From assembly GCA_009917805.1 (NCBI GenBank), contig RGES01000064.1:1-7314 (forward strand): DNA of 7,314 nucleotides. The letters are read 5' to 3'. Numbering within the stretch: the stretch's first letter is position 1; each line of letters opens with the position of its first letter. The notes beneath the pieces were generated by a model that was not told where the DNA came from, ran no database searches, and worked only from the letters and a program-made list of their open reading frames with translations. A program made the position numbers and the translations under genes. Source of the DNA: Verrucomicrobiota bacterium. Lineage in GTDB: Bacteria > Verrucomicrobiota > Verrucomicrobiia > Opitutales > UBA953. Of this stretch, positions 1-6,773 are shown piece after piece.

Positions 1-1163
1 GCTTCCGTCCGGGCAAGGCCCCCGAGGCCGTCGTGCGCCAGAAGTACTCGAAGCAGATCGCCGACGAAGTCAGCCAGCGCCTCCTTTCCCAGGGCTACGA
101 ACGCATCCAGCAGGAGAAGTCCTTCACGATCTACACCGTCGCCGACGTCCAGAAGGAAGCCGGCTCCGGCGCCGACGCGGTCTTCCGCTACGAGGTCGAC
201 GTCGTCCCCGACTTCAAGACCCCGGACTGGAAGTCCGTCAAGGTCCCCGTCGAGACCGTCACGGTCACCGACGCCGACATCGACGAGCACCTGAAGAAGA
301 TCCTCGAACAGCGCGCCCGCTACGAGAAGACCGATGACGCCGCCGCCAAGGGCGACTACGTCCGCATCGGCTACGTCGGCACCGTCGACGGCAAGCCCGT
401 CAGCGAGATCGACGCCGAGGCCAAGTCCTACGGCAGCGCCGAATCCACCTGGGAAGAAGCCGGCGCCGAAGGCGCCGCCGTCGCCGTCCCCGCCATCGCC
501 CAGGCCGTGATCGGCCTCAAGGCCGGCGCCACCGCCCAGGCCGAATACGTCTTCCCCGCCACGCATGAGCGCGAAGCCCTCCGCGGCAAGAAGGTCTCCT
601 ACGCCATCACGGCTTCCGAAGTCCGTCGCAAGGAACTCCCGCAGGTCGACGAAGCCTTCTGCAAGGCCGTCGGCGTGAAGGACGCAGCCGATCTCCGCGA
701 CCAGCTCCGCAAGGGCATCGAAGGCTCGAAGCAGCAGGCCGCCGAGACCGCCCGCCGCGAAAAGGCCGTCGAAGCCCTCCTCGCCGGCCAGGACTTCCCC
801 CTCCCGGAATCCGCCATCCTCTCCGTCGCCCAGGGCCTCTTCTACCAGTACGCCGAGATGCGCCTGCGCAGCGGCACGAAGCCCGAGGAACTCGAGACCC
901 AGCGCGACGACATCCTCGCCGAAGCCAAGAAGGCCGCCGCCCTCCGCGTCCGCGCCCAGTTCGTCCTCTCCCGCATCGCCGAAGAGCTGAAGCTCGAGGT
1001 GTCCCGCGAAGAGCTCGGCTCCGCCATCATGCAGGCCGCCCAGGCCAGCCAGACCCAGCCCGAAAAGCTGGTCAAGGACCGCCAGCGCCTCGCCGAACTC
1101 CGCCGCGACGCCCTCCTCAACAAGGCCCTCGACGCCGTCCTCGCCGGCGGAGTCGCCGCCTGA
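1..1163 (+). CDS. tig: Trigger factor (ribosome-associated chaperone), 5' end missing
   Basis: Cytoplasmic chaperone that docks at the ribosomal exit tunnel and shields nascent chains. The reading frame is open from the left edge; codons from base 3 read FRPGKAP, the end of the family's GFRxGxxP ribosome-docking loop. That loop sits near residue 44 in E. coli, so roughly 43 residues lie outside the window. The GTG at 33 is an internal valine, not the start. The visible 386 residues show the end of the N-terminal domain, an FKBP-like domain (about 117-210, from GDYVRIGYVG to GKKVSYAITASEV), the usual linker (ELPQVDEAF, 211-219), and a long helical, Ala/Glu/Lys/Arg-rich C-terminal chaperone domain. 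The FKBP-like domain is divergent: the expected IPGFE-type segment is replaced by VPAIAQAVIGLKAG, so prolyl isomerase activity is doubtful. clpP follows after 45 bases, the classical tig-clpP-clpX order. Identification is firm; loss of isomerase activity is inferred. Confidence 0.96.
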   Translation, partial: FRPGKAPEAVVRQKYSKQIADEVSQRLLSQGYERIQQEKSFTIYTVADVQKEAGSGADAVFRYEVDVVPDFKTPDWKSVKVPVETVTVTDADIDEHLKKILEQRARYEKTDDAAAKGDYVRIGYVGTVDGKPVSEIDAEAKSYGSAESTWEEAGAEGAAVAVPAIAQAVIGLKAGATAQAEYVFPATHEREALRGKKVSYAITASEVRRKELPQVDEAFCKAVGVKDAADLRDQLRKGIEGSKQQAAETARREKAVEALLAGQDFPLPESAILSVAQGLFYQYAEMRLRSGTKPEELETQRDDILAEAKKAAALRVRAQFVLSRIAEELKLEVSREELGSAIMQAAQASQTQPEKLVKDRQRLAELRRDALLNKALDAVLAGGVAA

Positions 1164-1175
1164 GGTTGAGATTTC

Positions 1176-1188
1176 GCCCGTTCCGGGC
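1176..1188 (+). other. Small hairpin in the tig-clpP spacer
   Basis: GCCCG and CGGGC flank a TTC loop, giving a perfect 5-bp inverted repeat in the 45-base gap between tig and clpP. No T-run follows, so it is not a standard intrinsic terminator. It could be an RNA processing or stability element, or chance in GC-rich DNA. I see no convincing promoter boxes in this gap. Confidence 0.25.
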
Positions 1189-1208
1189 ACAGTCCCCCTC
1201 GCACCACC

Positions 1209-1805
1209 ATGTCCTACATCATCCCTAACGTCGTCGAACGCGACGCCCGTGGCGAACGAGCCTGGGACATCTACAGCCGCCTGCTGAAGGACCGCATCAT
1301 CTTCATCGGCTCGCCGATCTACGACGAGGTCGCCAACGCGGTCATCGCGCAGCTCCTCTTCCTGCAGATGGAAGACCCGAAGAAGGACATCTCGATCTAC
1401 ATCAACTCCCCCGGCGGCTCGATCACCGCGGGCATGGCGATCTACGACACGATGAACTTCCTGTCGTGCGAGGTGAACACCTACTGCATCGGCCTCTCGG
1501 CCAGCATGGCCACCGTCCTCCTCGCCGCCGGCACCAAGGGCAAGCGCCACGCGCTCCCGAACTGCCGCGTGATGATCCATCAGCCCAGCGGCGGCGCCAC
1601 GGGCCAGACTTCCGACATCTCGATCGCCGCGAAGGAGATCCTCCGCTGGCGCGACACCCTCAACCACGTCCTCGCCAAGCACAGCGGCAAGACGCCCGAG
1701 GACCTGCAGCGCGATTCCGACCGCGACTTCTACATGACGGCCGAACAGGCCAAGGCCTACGGCCTCGTCGACCACGTCGTGGCGCCCAAGGCGGGCCGCG
1801 CCTAA
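1209..1805 (+). CDS. clpP: ATP-dependent Clp protease proteolytic subunit ClpP
   Basis: Serine protease of family S14. It forms the barrel-shaped tetradecamer that degrades proteins unfolded by ClpX or ClpA-type partners in the cytoplasm. The 198-residue protein is full length. The catalytic triad is visible as Ser99 (GLSASM), His124 (MIHQP) and Asp173 (DRDFYM); its 25- and 49-residue spacings match E. coli ClpP. INSPGGSITAGMAIYDTM (65-82) carries the substrate-binding and oxyanion glycines. The N-terminus starts almost directly at the mature-type sequence (IIPNVVE), so there is little or no propeptide. Around the nucleophile it reads ASMAT, with Ala101 where ASMGA-type family members have glycine; this is a mild variant. 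The ATG at 1209 is chosen by homology, and no Shine-Dalgarno sequence precedes it. clpX begins 4 bases after the stop, so the two are surely co-transcribed. Confidence 0.98.
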   Translation: MSYIIPNVVERDARGERAWDIYSRLLKDRIIFIGSPIYDEVANAVIAQLLFLQMEDPKKDISIYINSPGGSITAGMAIYDTMNFLSCEVNTYCIGLSASMATVLLAAGTKGKRHALPNCRVMIHQPSGGATGQTSDISIAAKEILRWRDTLNHVLAKHSGKTPEDLQRDSDRDFYMTAEQAKAYGLVDHVVAPKAGRA

Positions 1806-1809
1806 GCGC

Positions 1810-3126
1810 ATGGCCGGGGACCGCGCCGAGAGCTGCTCCTTCTGCGGCAAGCCCGCCGCCCAGGCCGGCAAACTGATCGCCGGTCCCGCCGGCGTGGGCA
1901 TCTGCGACGCCTGCGTGTCGACCTGCGGCCGCCTCCTCGACCGCGAGAAGTCCCGCGACGGCAAGCCGGCCGCCTCCGCCGGCGGTCCCGCGATGCAGGA
2001 AGCACCCGCGAAGCACCCGCTCGCGCCCATCAAGCTGATCGCGCCCACCCAGCTCCGCCTCGAGCTCGACGCGCACGTCATCGGCCAGGCCCACGCGAAG
2101 AAGGTCCTCTCCGTCGCGGTCTTCAACCACTACAAGCGCCTCAACGACCGCCTCACTAAGGCCACCGCCGCCCAGGCCGGCGACCTCGCCGACGTCGAGC
2201 TCGACAAGAGCAACGTGCTGCTGATCGGCCCGACGGGCACCGGCAAGACGCTCCTCGCCCGCTCGCTCGCCCGCATGCTCGACGTGCCGTTCGCGATCGC
2301 CGACGCCACGACCCTCACCGAAGCCGGCTACGTCGGCGACGACGTCGAGACCGTCATCCTGCGCCTCCTGCAGTCCGCCGACATGGACGTCGAACGCGCC
2401 CAGCGCGGCATCGTGTTCATCGACGAGATCGACAAGATCGGCCGTAAGTCCGACTCGGCCTCGATCACCCGCGACGTCTCGGGCGAAGGCGTGCAGCAGG
2501 CCCTGCTCAAGCTCCTCGAGGGCACGATCTGCAACGTCCCGCCCGCCGGCGGCCGCAAGCACCCGGAGCAGCAGTGCATCCGCGTCGACACGTCCGACAT
2601 CCTCTTCATCTGCGGCGGCGCCTTCGCGGGCCTCGACCGCATCATCGCCCGCCGCGGCGGCGCGAAGTCCCTCGGCTTCGTCCCCCCGCGCAACGACGCG
2701 CCTTCCCTCTCGGCCGAACAGATCGTCGCCGGCCTCCAGCCCGAAGACCTCTTCTCCTTCGGGATGATCCCGGAGTTCGTCGGCCGCCTGCCGGTCATCT
2801 CCGTGCTCGAGCCCCTCGACCGCGAGGCGCTCATCCGCATCCTGACCGAGCCGCGCAACGCCGCGACGAAGCAGTATCGCAAGCTCTTCGCGCTCTCGGG
2901 CATGTCCCTCGAGTTCACCCGCGAATCCCTCGAGGCCGCCGCCGACAAGGCCCTGGCCCTCGGCACGGGCGCCCGCGGCCTCCGCTCCGTGCTCGAAGGC
3001 GTGCTCCTCGACACGATGTATGCGCTGCCCGAAGCCGCCGCCGGCTCGAAGTTCACGGTGACGGCCGAAGCGATCCGCGGCGAACAGCCCGTGACCGTCG
3101 CGGCGCCGAAGAAGAAAGCTTCCTGA
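1810..3126 (+). CDS. clpX: ClpX, AAA+ unfoldase subunit of ClpXP
   Basis: Hexameric ATPase that recognises, unfolds and threads substrates into ClpP. The 438-residue protein is full length. It has an N-terminal zinc-binding domain (Cys9, Cys12, Cys32, Cys35) and a Pro/Ala-rich linker (about 50-75). The AAA+ module contains Walker A GPTGTGKT (140-147), the GYVG pore loop (173-176), Walker B IVFIDEIDKI (201-210, with Asp205 and Glu206), an RKH pore-entrance loop (249-251), an arginine-finger segment PEFVGRLP (Arg326) and sensor 2 GARGLR (Arg389). The ClpP-docking tripeptide, IGF in E. coli, reads LGF here (288-290), a conservative change that should still dock. The C-terminus ends in a short Lys-rich tail. 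The gene lies 4 bases after clpP and 5 bases before hisA. The ATG at 1810 places the zinc domain at the usual distance from the N-terminus. Confidence 0.98.
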   Translation: MAGDRAESCSFCGKPAAQAGKLIAGPAGVGICDACVSTCGRLLDREKSRDGKPAASAGGPAMQEAPAKHPLAPIKLIAPTQLRLELDAHVIGQAHAKKVLSVAVFNHYKRLNDRLTKATAAQAGDLADVELDKSNVLLIGPTGTGKTLLARSLARMLDVPFAIADATTLTEAGYVGDDVETVILRLLQSADMDVERAQRGIVFIDEIDKIGRKSDSASITRDVSGEGVQQALLKLLEGTICNVPPAGGRKHPEQQCIRVDTSDILFICGGAFAGLDRIIARRGGAKSLGFVPPRNDAPSLSAEQIVAGLQPEDLFSFGMIPEFVGRLPVISVLEPLDREALIRILTEPRNAATKQYRKLFALSGMSLEFTRESLEAAADKALALGTGARGLRSVLEGVLLDTMYALPEAAAGSKFTVTAEAIRGEQPVTVAAPKKKAS

Positions 3127-3131
3127 CCTCC

Positions 3132-3863
3132 ATGCTCGCCTATCCGGCCATCGACATCCGCGGCGGTCGCTGCGTCCGCCTCAGCCAGGGACGCGACGAC
3201 GCCCGCACCGACTATTACCAGGACCCGGTCGAGCCGGCGATCCGGTTCGCCCAGGCCGGCGCGGAGTGGATCCACGTCGTCGACCTCGACGGCGCCTTCG
3301 GCGGCGCCCCCCTCAATCTGCCCACGCTGCGGCGCATCGCCGCGCTCGGACCGAAGATCCAGTTCGGCGGCGGCATGCGCGATCGCGCGACCGCCGAAGC
3401 CGCCTACGCCGCCGGCGCCAGCCGCGTCGTCATCGGCACGCGCGCCGCGACCGATCCCGCCTTCCTCCGCGAGATGGCCAAGGCCCACGGCCCGCGCCTC
3501 GCGGTCGGCATCGACGCCAAGGACGGCCTCGTCGCCGTCAAAGGCTGGACGGCCGTCACGGCCCTCAAGGCCACCGAATTCGCCAAGGAAGCCGGCGACC
3601 TCGGCGTCTCGACGGTGATCTACACCGACATCGCGACCGACGGCATGCTCACGGGCCCGAATTGGAAATCCCTCGAAGAGGTGCTCAAGGCCTGCCCCTG
3701 CGGCGTCATCGCCTCCGGCGGCGTCTCGGGCACCGACGACGTCGCGCGTCTCGCCCAGATGGCCAAGGCCTATCCGAACCTCGTCGGCGCCATCGTCGGC
3801 AAGGCGCTCTACGAAGGCCGTTGCGACGTGGCGGGATTGCTCAAGGCGACCGGCGAACGCTAA
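3132..3863 (+). CDS. hisA: Phosphoribosylformimino-5-aminoimidazole carboxamide ribotide (ProFAR) isomerase HisA
   Basis: Catalyses the fourth step of histidine synthesis, the Amadori-type isomerisation of ProFAR to PRFAR, in the cytoplasm. The 243-residue protein is of normal family length and a (beta/alpha)8 barrel. It begins with the typical first strand (PAIDIRGG), holding catalytic Asp8. The second catalytic aspartate is Asp128 in GIDAKDG, and TDIATDGMLTGPN (165-177) supplies Thr165 and Asp170. Phosphate-binding glycine segments are GGGMRD (79-84), ASGGVSG (194-200) and GAIVGKALYEG (219-229). The reading frame stays open upstream inside clpX, but the ATG at 3132 is chosen because the family starts immediately before this first strand. 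The gene follows clpX by 5 bases, so it probably shares the tig-clpP-clpX transcript. HisF, its homologue, is excluded by the length and the DIRGG start. Confidence 0.96.
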   Translation: MLAYPAIDIRGGRCVRLSQGRDDARTDYYQDPVEPAIRFAQAGAEWIHVVDLDGAFGGAPLNLPTLRRIAALGPKIQFGGGMRDRATAEAAYAAGASRVVIGTRAATDPAFLREMAKAHGPRLAVGIDAKDGLVAVKGWTAVTALKATEFAKEAGDLGVSTVIYTDIATDGMLTGPNWKSLEEVLKACPCGVIASGGVSGTDDVARLAQMAKAYPNLVGAIVGKALYEGRCDVAGLLKATGER

Positions 3864-3870
3864 GCCCTCC

Positions 3871-3894
3871 GGAAGCGGCGGACGCCGCCCTTCC
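3871..3894 (+). terminator. GC hairpin just after hisA, possible weak terminator
   Basis: Starting 7 bases after the hisA stop, GGAAGCGGC can pair with GCCGC and TTCC around a GGAC loop. This gives about 9 base pairs with a two-C bulge. No T-run follows, so intrinsic termination is uncertain. It sits at the start of the 73-base gap before the next gene, the largest gap in the + strand run, where transcription could be reduced or the RNA processed. Confidence 0.3.
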
Positions 3895-3936
3895 GATGCT
3901 TGCCAAGCAGGCACCCCCGCCCAACATCGGCCTTCC

Positions 3937-4695
3937 ATGGCCCTGTTTCGCCCGTTCTCCGCGCTGTTCGCGACGCTCCTGCTCGCGGGATCGGTCACGG
4001 CGTCCGCCGAAGAGAAGCCGCTGACGGTCGAGACCGTCGTCGCCAAGGCCCGCGCGGCGCTCACGTCCGACGTCGCCGCCCTGGACAAGGTGAAGTCGCT
4101 CCGGATGGAATTCGCCGCCACCGACCTCCAAGGAAAGGAACTCAACGCGACGACCCTGACGCTCGCGGCGCCGGGCTACCGCCTGCAGAAGACGATCGAG
4201 CGTAACCGTAATTTCGAAAGCATCGTCTGCAGCGGCCGCCTCGAAGGATGGACCACCCGCCGGCTCGACGCGCTGTCCGCCCGCGAGATCCGCTCGGTGC
4301 CTTACGAAGAATTCAAGAAGCTCCAGGACATGGGCCGCGACGACCTGGCCTTCTTCGCCATCCCCGCCCCGGGCGTCGGCACGGCGACCTACAAAGGGCT
4401 CTCCGAAGTGGACGGCCGCAAGACCCACGCGGTCGAGTATGCCTACGCCAGCGGCTTCCGCCTGACCCGCCACTTCGACGCCGAGACGTTCGCGCTCGTG
4501 GCCTCCGACCAGCCGACCCCGAAGGGTGAGCTCCAGCGCCAGAAGGTCGAGTCGCTGACGAAGGTCGACGACATCGCCTTCCCTTCCAAGGAGACCATCA
4601 GCGTCGACGGCAAGAAGTCCGGCGAGGTGTCCTACGACCGTATCCAGCTGAATCCGGACATCCCGGCCGGCCTCTTCGACTTCCCTTCTTTCTGA
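3937..4695 (+). CDS. Exported LolA-like (outer-membrane lipoprotein-sorting-like) protein, function unknown
   Basis: Predicted secreted or periplasmic protein of 252 residues. A signal peptide is clear: a short N-terminus with Arg5, a hydrophobic core (about 9-18), and an AxA site (Ala22-Ser23-Ala24) before EEKP. No lipobox cysteine is present. The mature part alternates short polar and hydrophobic strands resembling the LolA/DUF2092 type of incomplete beta-barrel. It has an early strand about lesions of the form 'F.A.D..G' (59-66), a GRLEGW segment (100-105) where relatives carry a DGxxxW-like turn, and a C-terminal pattern VSYDRIQLNPDIPAGLFDFP (231-250) typical of this superfamily. Cys98 is the only cysteine of the mature protein. 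Real LolA carries lipoproteins across the periplasm, but sequence alone does not show that role here. It lies 73 bases after hisA and 4 bases before hisD, so it is probably translated with hisD. The fold call is moderate and the function is unknown. Confidence 0.8.
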   Translation: MALFRPFSALFATLLLAGSVTASAEEKPLTVETVVAKARAALTSDVAALDKVKSLRMEFAATDLQGKELNATTLTLAAPGYRLQKTIERNRNFESIVCSGRLEGWTTRRLDALSAREIRSVPYEEFKKLQDMGRDDLAFFAIPAPGVGTATYKGLSEVDGRKTHAVEYAYASGFRLTRHFDAETFALVASDQPTPKGELQRQKVESLTKVDDIAFPSKETISVDGKKSGEVSYDRIQLNPDIPAGLFDFPSF

Positions 4696-4699
4696 GCCC

Positions 4700-5992
4700 A
4701 TGACCCTCCTCCGCACCGGCGACAAGGACTTCCGCACCCAGCTCCGCGCCTTCGTCGGCTCGGGCGAAGCCGCCCCTGACGTCCGCGCCGCGGTCGCCGC
4801 CATCATCGCCGACGTGAAGGCCCGCGGCGACATCGCGGTCCTCGACTACACCGCCAAGTTCGACCACGCGAAGCTGACGGTCCGCCAGATCCGTGTGCCG
4901 CTCAAGGAGCTCGAGAAGGCCGCCGCCAACCTCGACCCGGCGAAGAAGAAATCCTTCGACGAGGCCGCGAAATGCGTCACGGCCTTCCACGCCCGCACGC
5001 TGCCCAAAGGCTGGACGGCGAAGAACCCGCACGGCGCCACGGTCGGCGAACGCCACCACGCGATCCGTCGCTGTGGCCTCTACATCCCCGGCGGCCAGGT
5101 CCCCCTCGTCTCGACGGTGCTGATGACCGCGTTGCCCGCCAAGGTCGCCGGCGTCCCGGAACTCTGCGCCTGCACCCCGCCCGGCCCGGACGGAAAGATC
5201 AATCCCGACATCCTCGCCGCGCTCTACCTCTGCGGCGTCCGCGAAGTGTACGCGATCGGAGGCGTCCAAGCCATCGCCGCGATGGCCCTCGGCACGAGCA
5301 CGGTCACCCCGGTCGACAAGGTCTTCGGCCCGGGCAACGCCTTCGTCACCGAAGCGAAGCGCCAGGTCTTCGGCCTCGTGGGCGTCGACCTCCTCCCTGG
5401 ACCGAGCGAAGTGATGATCATCGCCGACCGCACCGCGAAGCCGGAGTGGGTCGCGGCCGACCTCTGCGCCCAGGCCGAACACGGCAGCGGCAAGGAGAAG
5501 CTCTACCTGGTGACGGAGACCGAAGCCTTCGCCGACAAGTGCCTCGCCGCCGCCCGCTCGCAGTCCGCATCCCTCTCGCACGGCGAGAAGATCCGCAAGG
5601 CGCTCGACGCCAAGGTCTGCGTCATCCTGGTCCCGAAGATCGAGGACGCCGCCGAAGCCGCCAACCTGGTCGCCCCGGAACACCTCGAGCTGATGGTCGC
5701 GAAGGGTAAGCTCAAGAAGCTCTCCGCCCAGATCACCACCGCGGGCGCGATCCTGATCGGCAACCATACGCCCACGGTCCTCGGCGACTTCACCGCCGGT
5801 CCGAGCCACACGCTCCCCACCGGCGGCACGGGACGCTTCTTCAGCGGCCTGCGCGTCGCCGACTTCCTCCGCCGCACGAGCCTGGTGCAATACGATCCGG
5901 CCTCGCTCAAGAAGGCGGCCGGCGTGGTCGACGCGTTCGCCCGCATGGAGCGTCTCGACGCCCACGGCCGCTCGCTGAAGCTCCGCCTCTGA
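4700..5992 (+). CDS. hisD: Histidinol dehydrogenase HisD
   Basis: Zinc enzyme that oxidises L-histidinol to L-histidine in two NAD-dependent steps, the end of the pathway; cytoplasmic homodimer in known members. The 430-residue protein is full length. Zinc ligands are visible as Gln258 and His261 (CAQAEHGS), Asp363 (LGDFTAGPSH) and His422 (AHGRS). The catalytic Glu327-His328 pair lies in APEHLEL. Other family marks are GLYIPGG (126-132), GPGNAFVTEAKR (210-221), LLPGPSE (231-237) and LPTGGTGRFFSGL (372-384). The C-terminal His-containing segment is intact. The ATG at 4700 is 4 bases after the LolA-like gene's stop. The stop at 5990-5992 lies 7 bases from the convergent phosphatase gene. HisD-like dehydrogenases acting on other alcohols exist, but hisA and a HisN-type phosphatase nearby support the histidine role. 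Confidence 0.97.
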   Translation: MTLLRTGDKDFRTQLRAFVGSGEAAPDVRAAVAAIIADVKARGDIAVLDYTAKFDHAKLTVRQIRVPLKELEKAAANLDPAKKKSFDEAAKCVTAFHARTLPKGWTAKNPHGATVGERHHAIRRCGLYIPGGQVPLVSTVLMTALPAKVAGVPELCACTPPGPDGKINPDILAALYLCGVREVYAIGGVQAIAAMALGTSTVTPVDKVFGPGNAFVTEAKRQVFGLVGVDLLPGPSEVMIIADRTAKPEWVAADLCAQAEHGSGKEKLYLVTETEAFADKCLAAARSQSASLSHGEKIRKALDAKVCVILVPKIEDAAEAANLVAPEHLELMVAKGKLKKLSAQITTAGAILIGNHTPTVLGDFTAGPSHTLPTGGTGRFFSGLRVADFLRRTSLVQYDPASLKKAAGVVDAFARMERLDAHGRSLKLRL

Positions 5993-6003
5993 GCCGCGCT
6001 CAG
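5989..6003. terminator. Palindrome spanning both convergent stop codons
   Basis: CTGAGC and GCTCAG flank CGC, a perfect 6-bp inverted repeat. The left arm contains the hisD TGA (5990-5992). The right arm contains the complement of the TGA of the - strand phosphatase (6000-6002). The position suggests a compact bidirectional hairpin between convergent genes. It is short and lacks a T-run on either strand, so termination is a guess. Confidence 0.3.
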
Positions 6004-6773
6004 TCGCGCAGCGTCCGCATCACTTCCGCGTGCAGCTGCGGCGCGGCGGCGATGATGTTGCCGGCCTTGACGGGATCGCCTCCCTCCCAGGACGTCACGA
6101 CGGCGCCGGCGCCGCGCAGGACGGGCAGCACGGGCACGAGGTCCCACGGATTCATGATCGGGTCGGCCACGACGTGCGCGCGTCCCGCCGCCACGAGGAG
6201 GTGGCCGTAGCCGTCGCCCCACGTGCGCACGTGGGCGACGCTGTCGGCGAAACGGTTCCAGCGGACGTCGCGATGCAGGCGACGGACGTTGTCGAGGTCG
6301 GTGGAGACGACGACGGCTTCCTTGAGCGGGGCTTCGGCCACGCGCACGGGGCGGCCGTTGAGCTCGCACGTGCGGTTGTCGCCGATGATGCGCTCGCACA
6401 GGATCGGCTGGTCGATGACGCCGAGCACGGGCTTGCCTTCGTGACGCAGGCCGATGAGGGTGACGTAGAGCGGGACGCGGGAAAGGAACGACTTGGTCCC
6501 GTCGATGGGATCGAGTACCCAGCAATACTCGGCGTCGACGTTCTCCGGGCCGAATTCCTCGCCAAGGATGCCATGGTCGGGATACGCCGCCTTGATGGCC
6601 GCGCGCATCTGACGCTCGGCTTCCTTGTCGGCGACGGTGACGGGCGTGCCGTCGGACTTGAACTCGACCTCGGTGCCGACGCGCGCATGGGCCGCGACCA
6701 GGACCCGGCGGGCGATGTCCGCGAGTTTCTCGGCGAAGGCCTTGAGCTCTTTCTGGCGCGCTTCCGGAAGCAT
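6000..6773 (-). CDS. hisN: Inositol monophosphatase family enzyme, probable histidinol-phosphatase HisN
   Basis: Mg-dependent phosphatase, 257 residues, full length for the family. Metal and phosphate motifs are visible: SDGTPVTVADKEAE (40-53), GEEFG (71-75), DPIDGTKSF (88-96, with Asp88 and Asp91) and NPWDLVPV (208-215, with Asp211). KSFLSRVPLYVTLIGL and GDGYGHLLVAAGRAHVVADP resemble the HisN subgroup, which removes phosphate from L-histidinol phosphate, more than SuhB-type inositol phosphatases. The convergent hisD, whose substrate is the product of that reaction, supports this. Other family substrates (inositol phosphate, PAP, fructose bisphosphate) cannot be excluded by reading alone. The start at 6773 gives the normal family N-terminus. 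A GGGG lies only a few bases before it, too close to be an ordinary Shine-Dalgarno site. Its codons share the C/G-ending bias of the + strand genes. The family call is firm; the exact substrate is likely but inferred. Confidence 0.88.
   Translation of the reverse strand: MLPEARQKELKAFAEKLADIARRVLVAAHARVGTEVEFKSDGTPVTVADKEAERQMRAAIKAAYPDHGILGEEFGPENVDAEYCWVLDPIDGTKSFLSRVPLYVTLIGLRHEGKPVLGVIDQPILCERIIGDNRTCELNGRPVRVAEAPLKEAVVVSTDLDNVRRLHRDVRWNRFADSVAHVRTWGDGYGHLLVAAGRAHVVADPIMNPWDLVPVLPVLRGAGAVVTSWEGGDPVKAGNIIAAAPQLHAEVMRTLRD

Noticed and set aside
33..35. GTG as the start of trigger factor
   Set aside because: The upstream in-frame codons encode the conserved FRPGKAP docking loop, so the gene starts outside the window.
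462..476. Inverted repeat GGCGCC-GAA-GGCGCC inside tig
   Set aside because: It lies in an Ala/Gly/Glu-rich coding stretch where codon bias readily produces such repeats, and it has no positional sign of function.
2574..3131. A possible N-terminal extension of HisA into clpX
   Set aside because: The frame is open, but the translation is Arg/Pro/His-rich shadow of clpX. HisA family proteins start right at the first strand encoded from 3132.
2328..4145. A 605-codon open frame on the - strand across clpX, hisA and the LolA-like gene
   Set aside because: It runs antisense to three well-identified genes. The C/G-ending codons of those genes make reverse-frame stops rare. Its translation is low-complexity, shows no family motif and ignores gene boundaries.
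4598..5965. A 455-codon open frame on the - strand opposite hisD
   Set aside because: It is a shadow of hisD, with an Asp/Gly/Glu/Val/Arg-rich translation and no recognisable domain.
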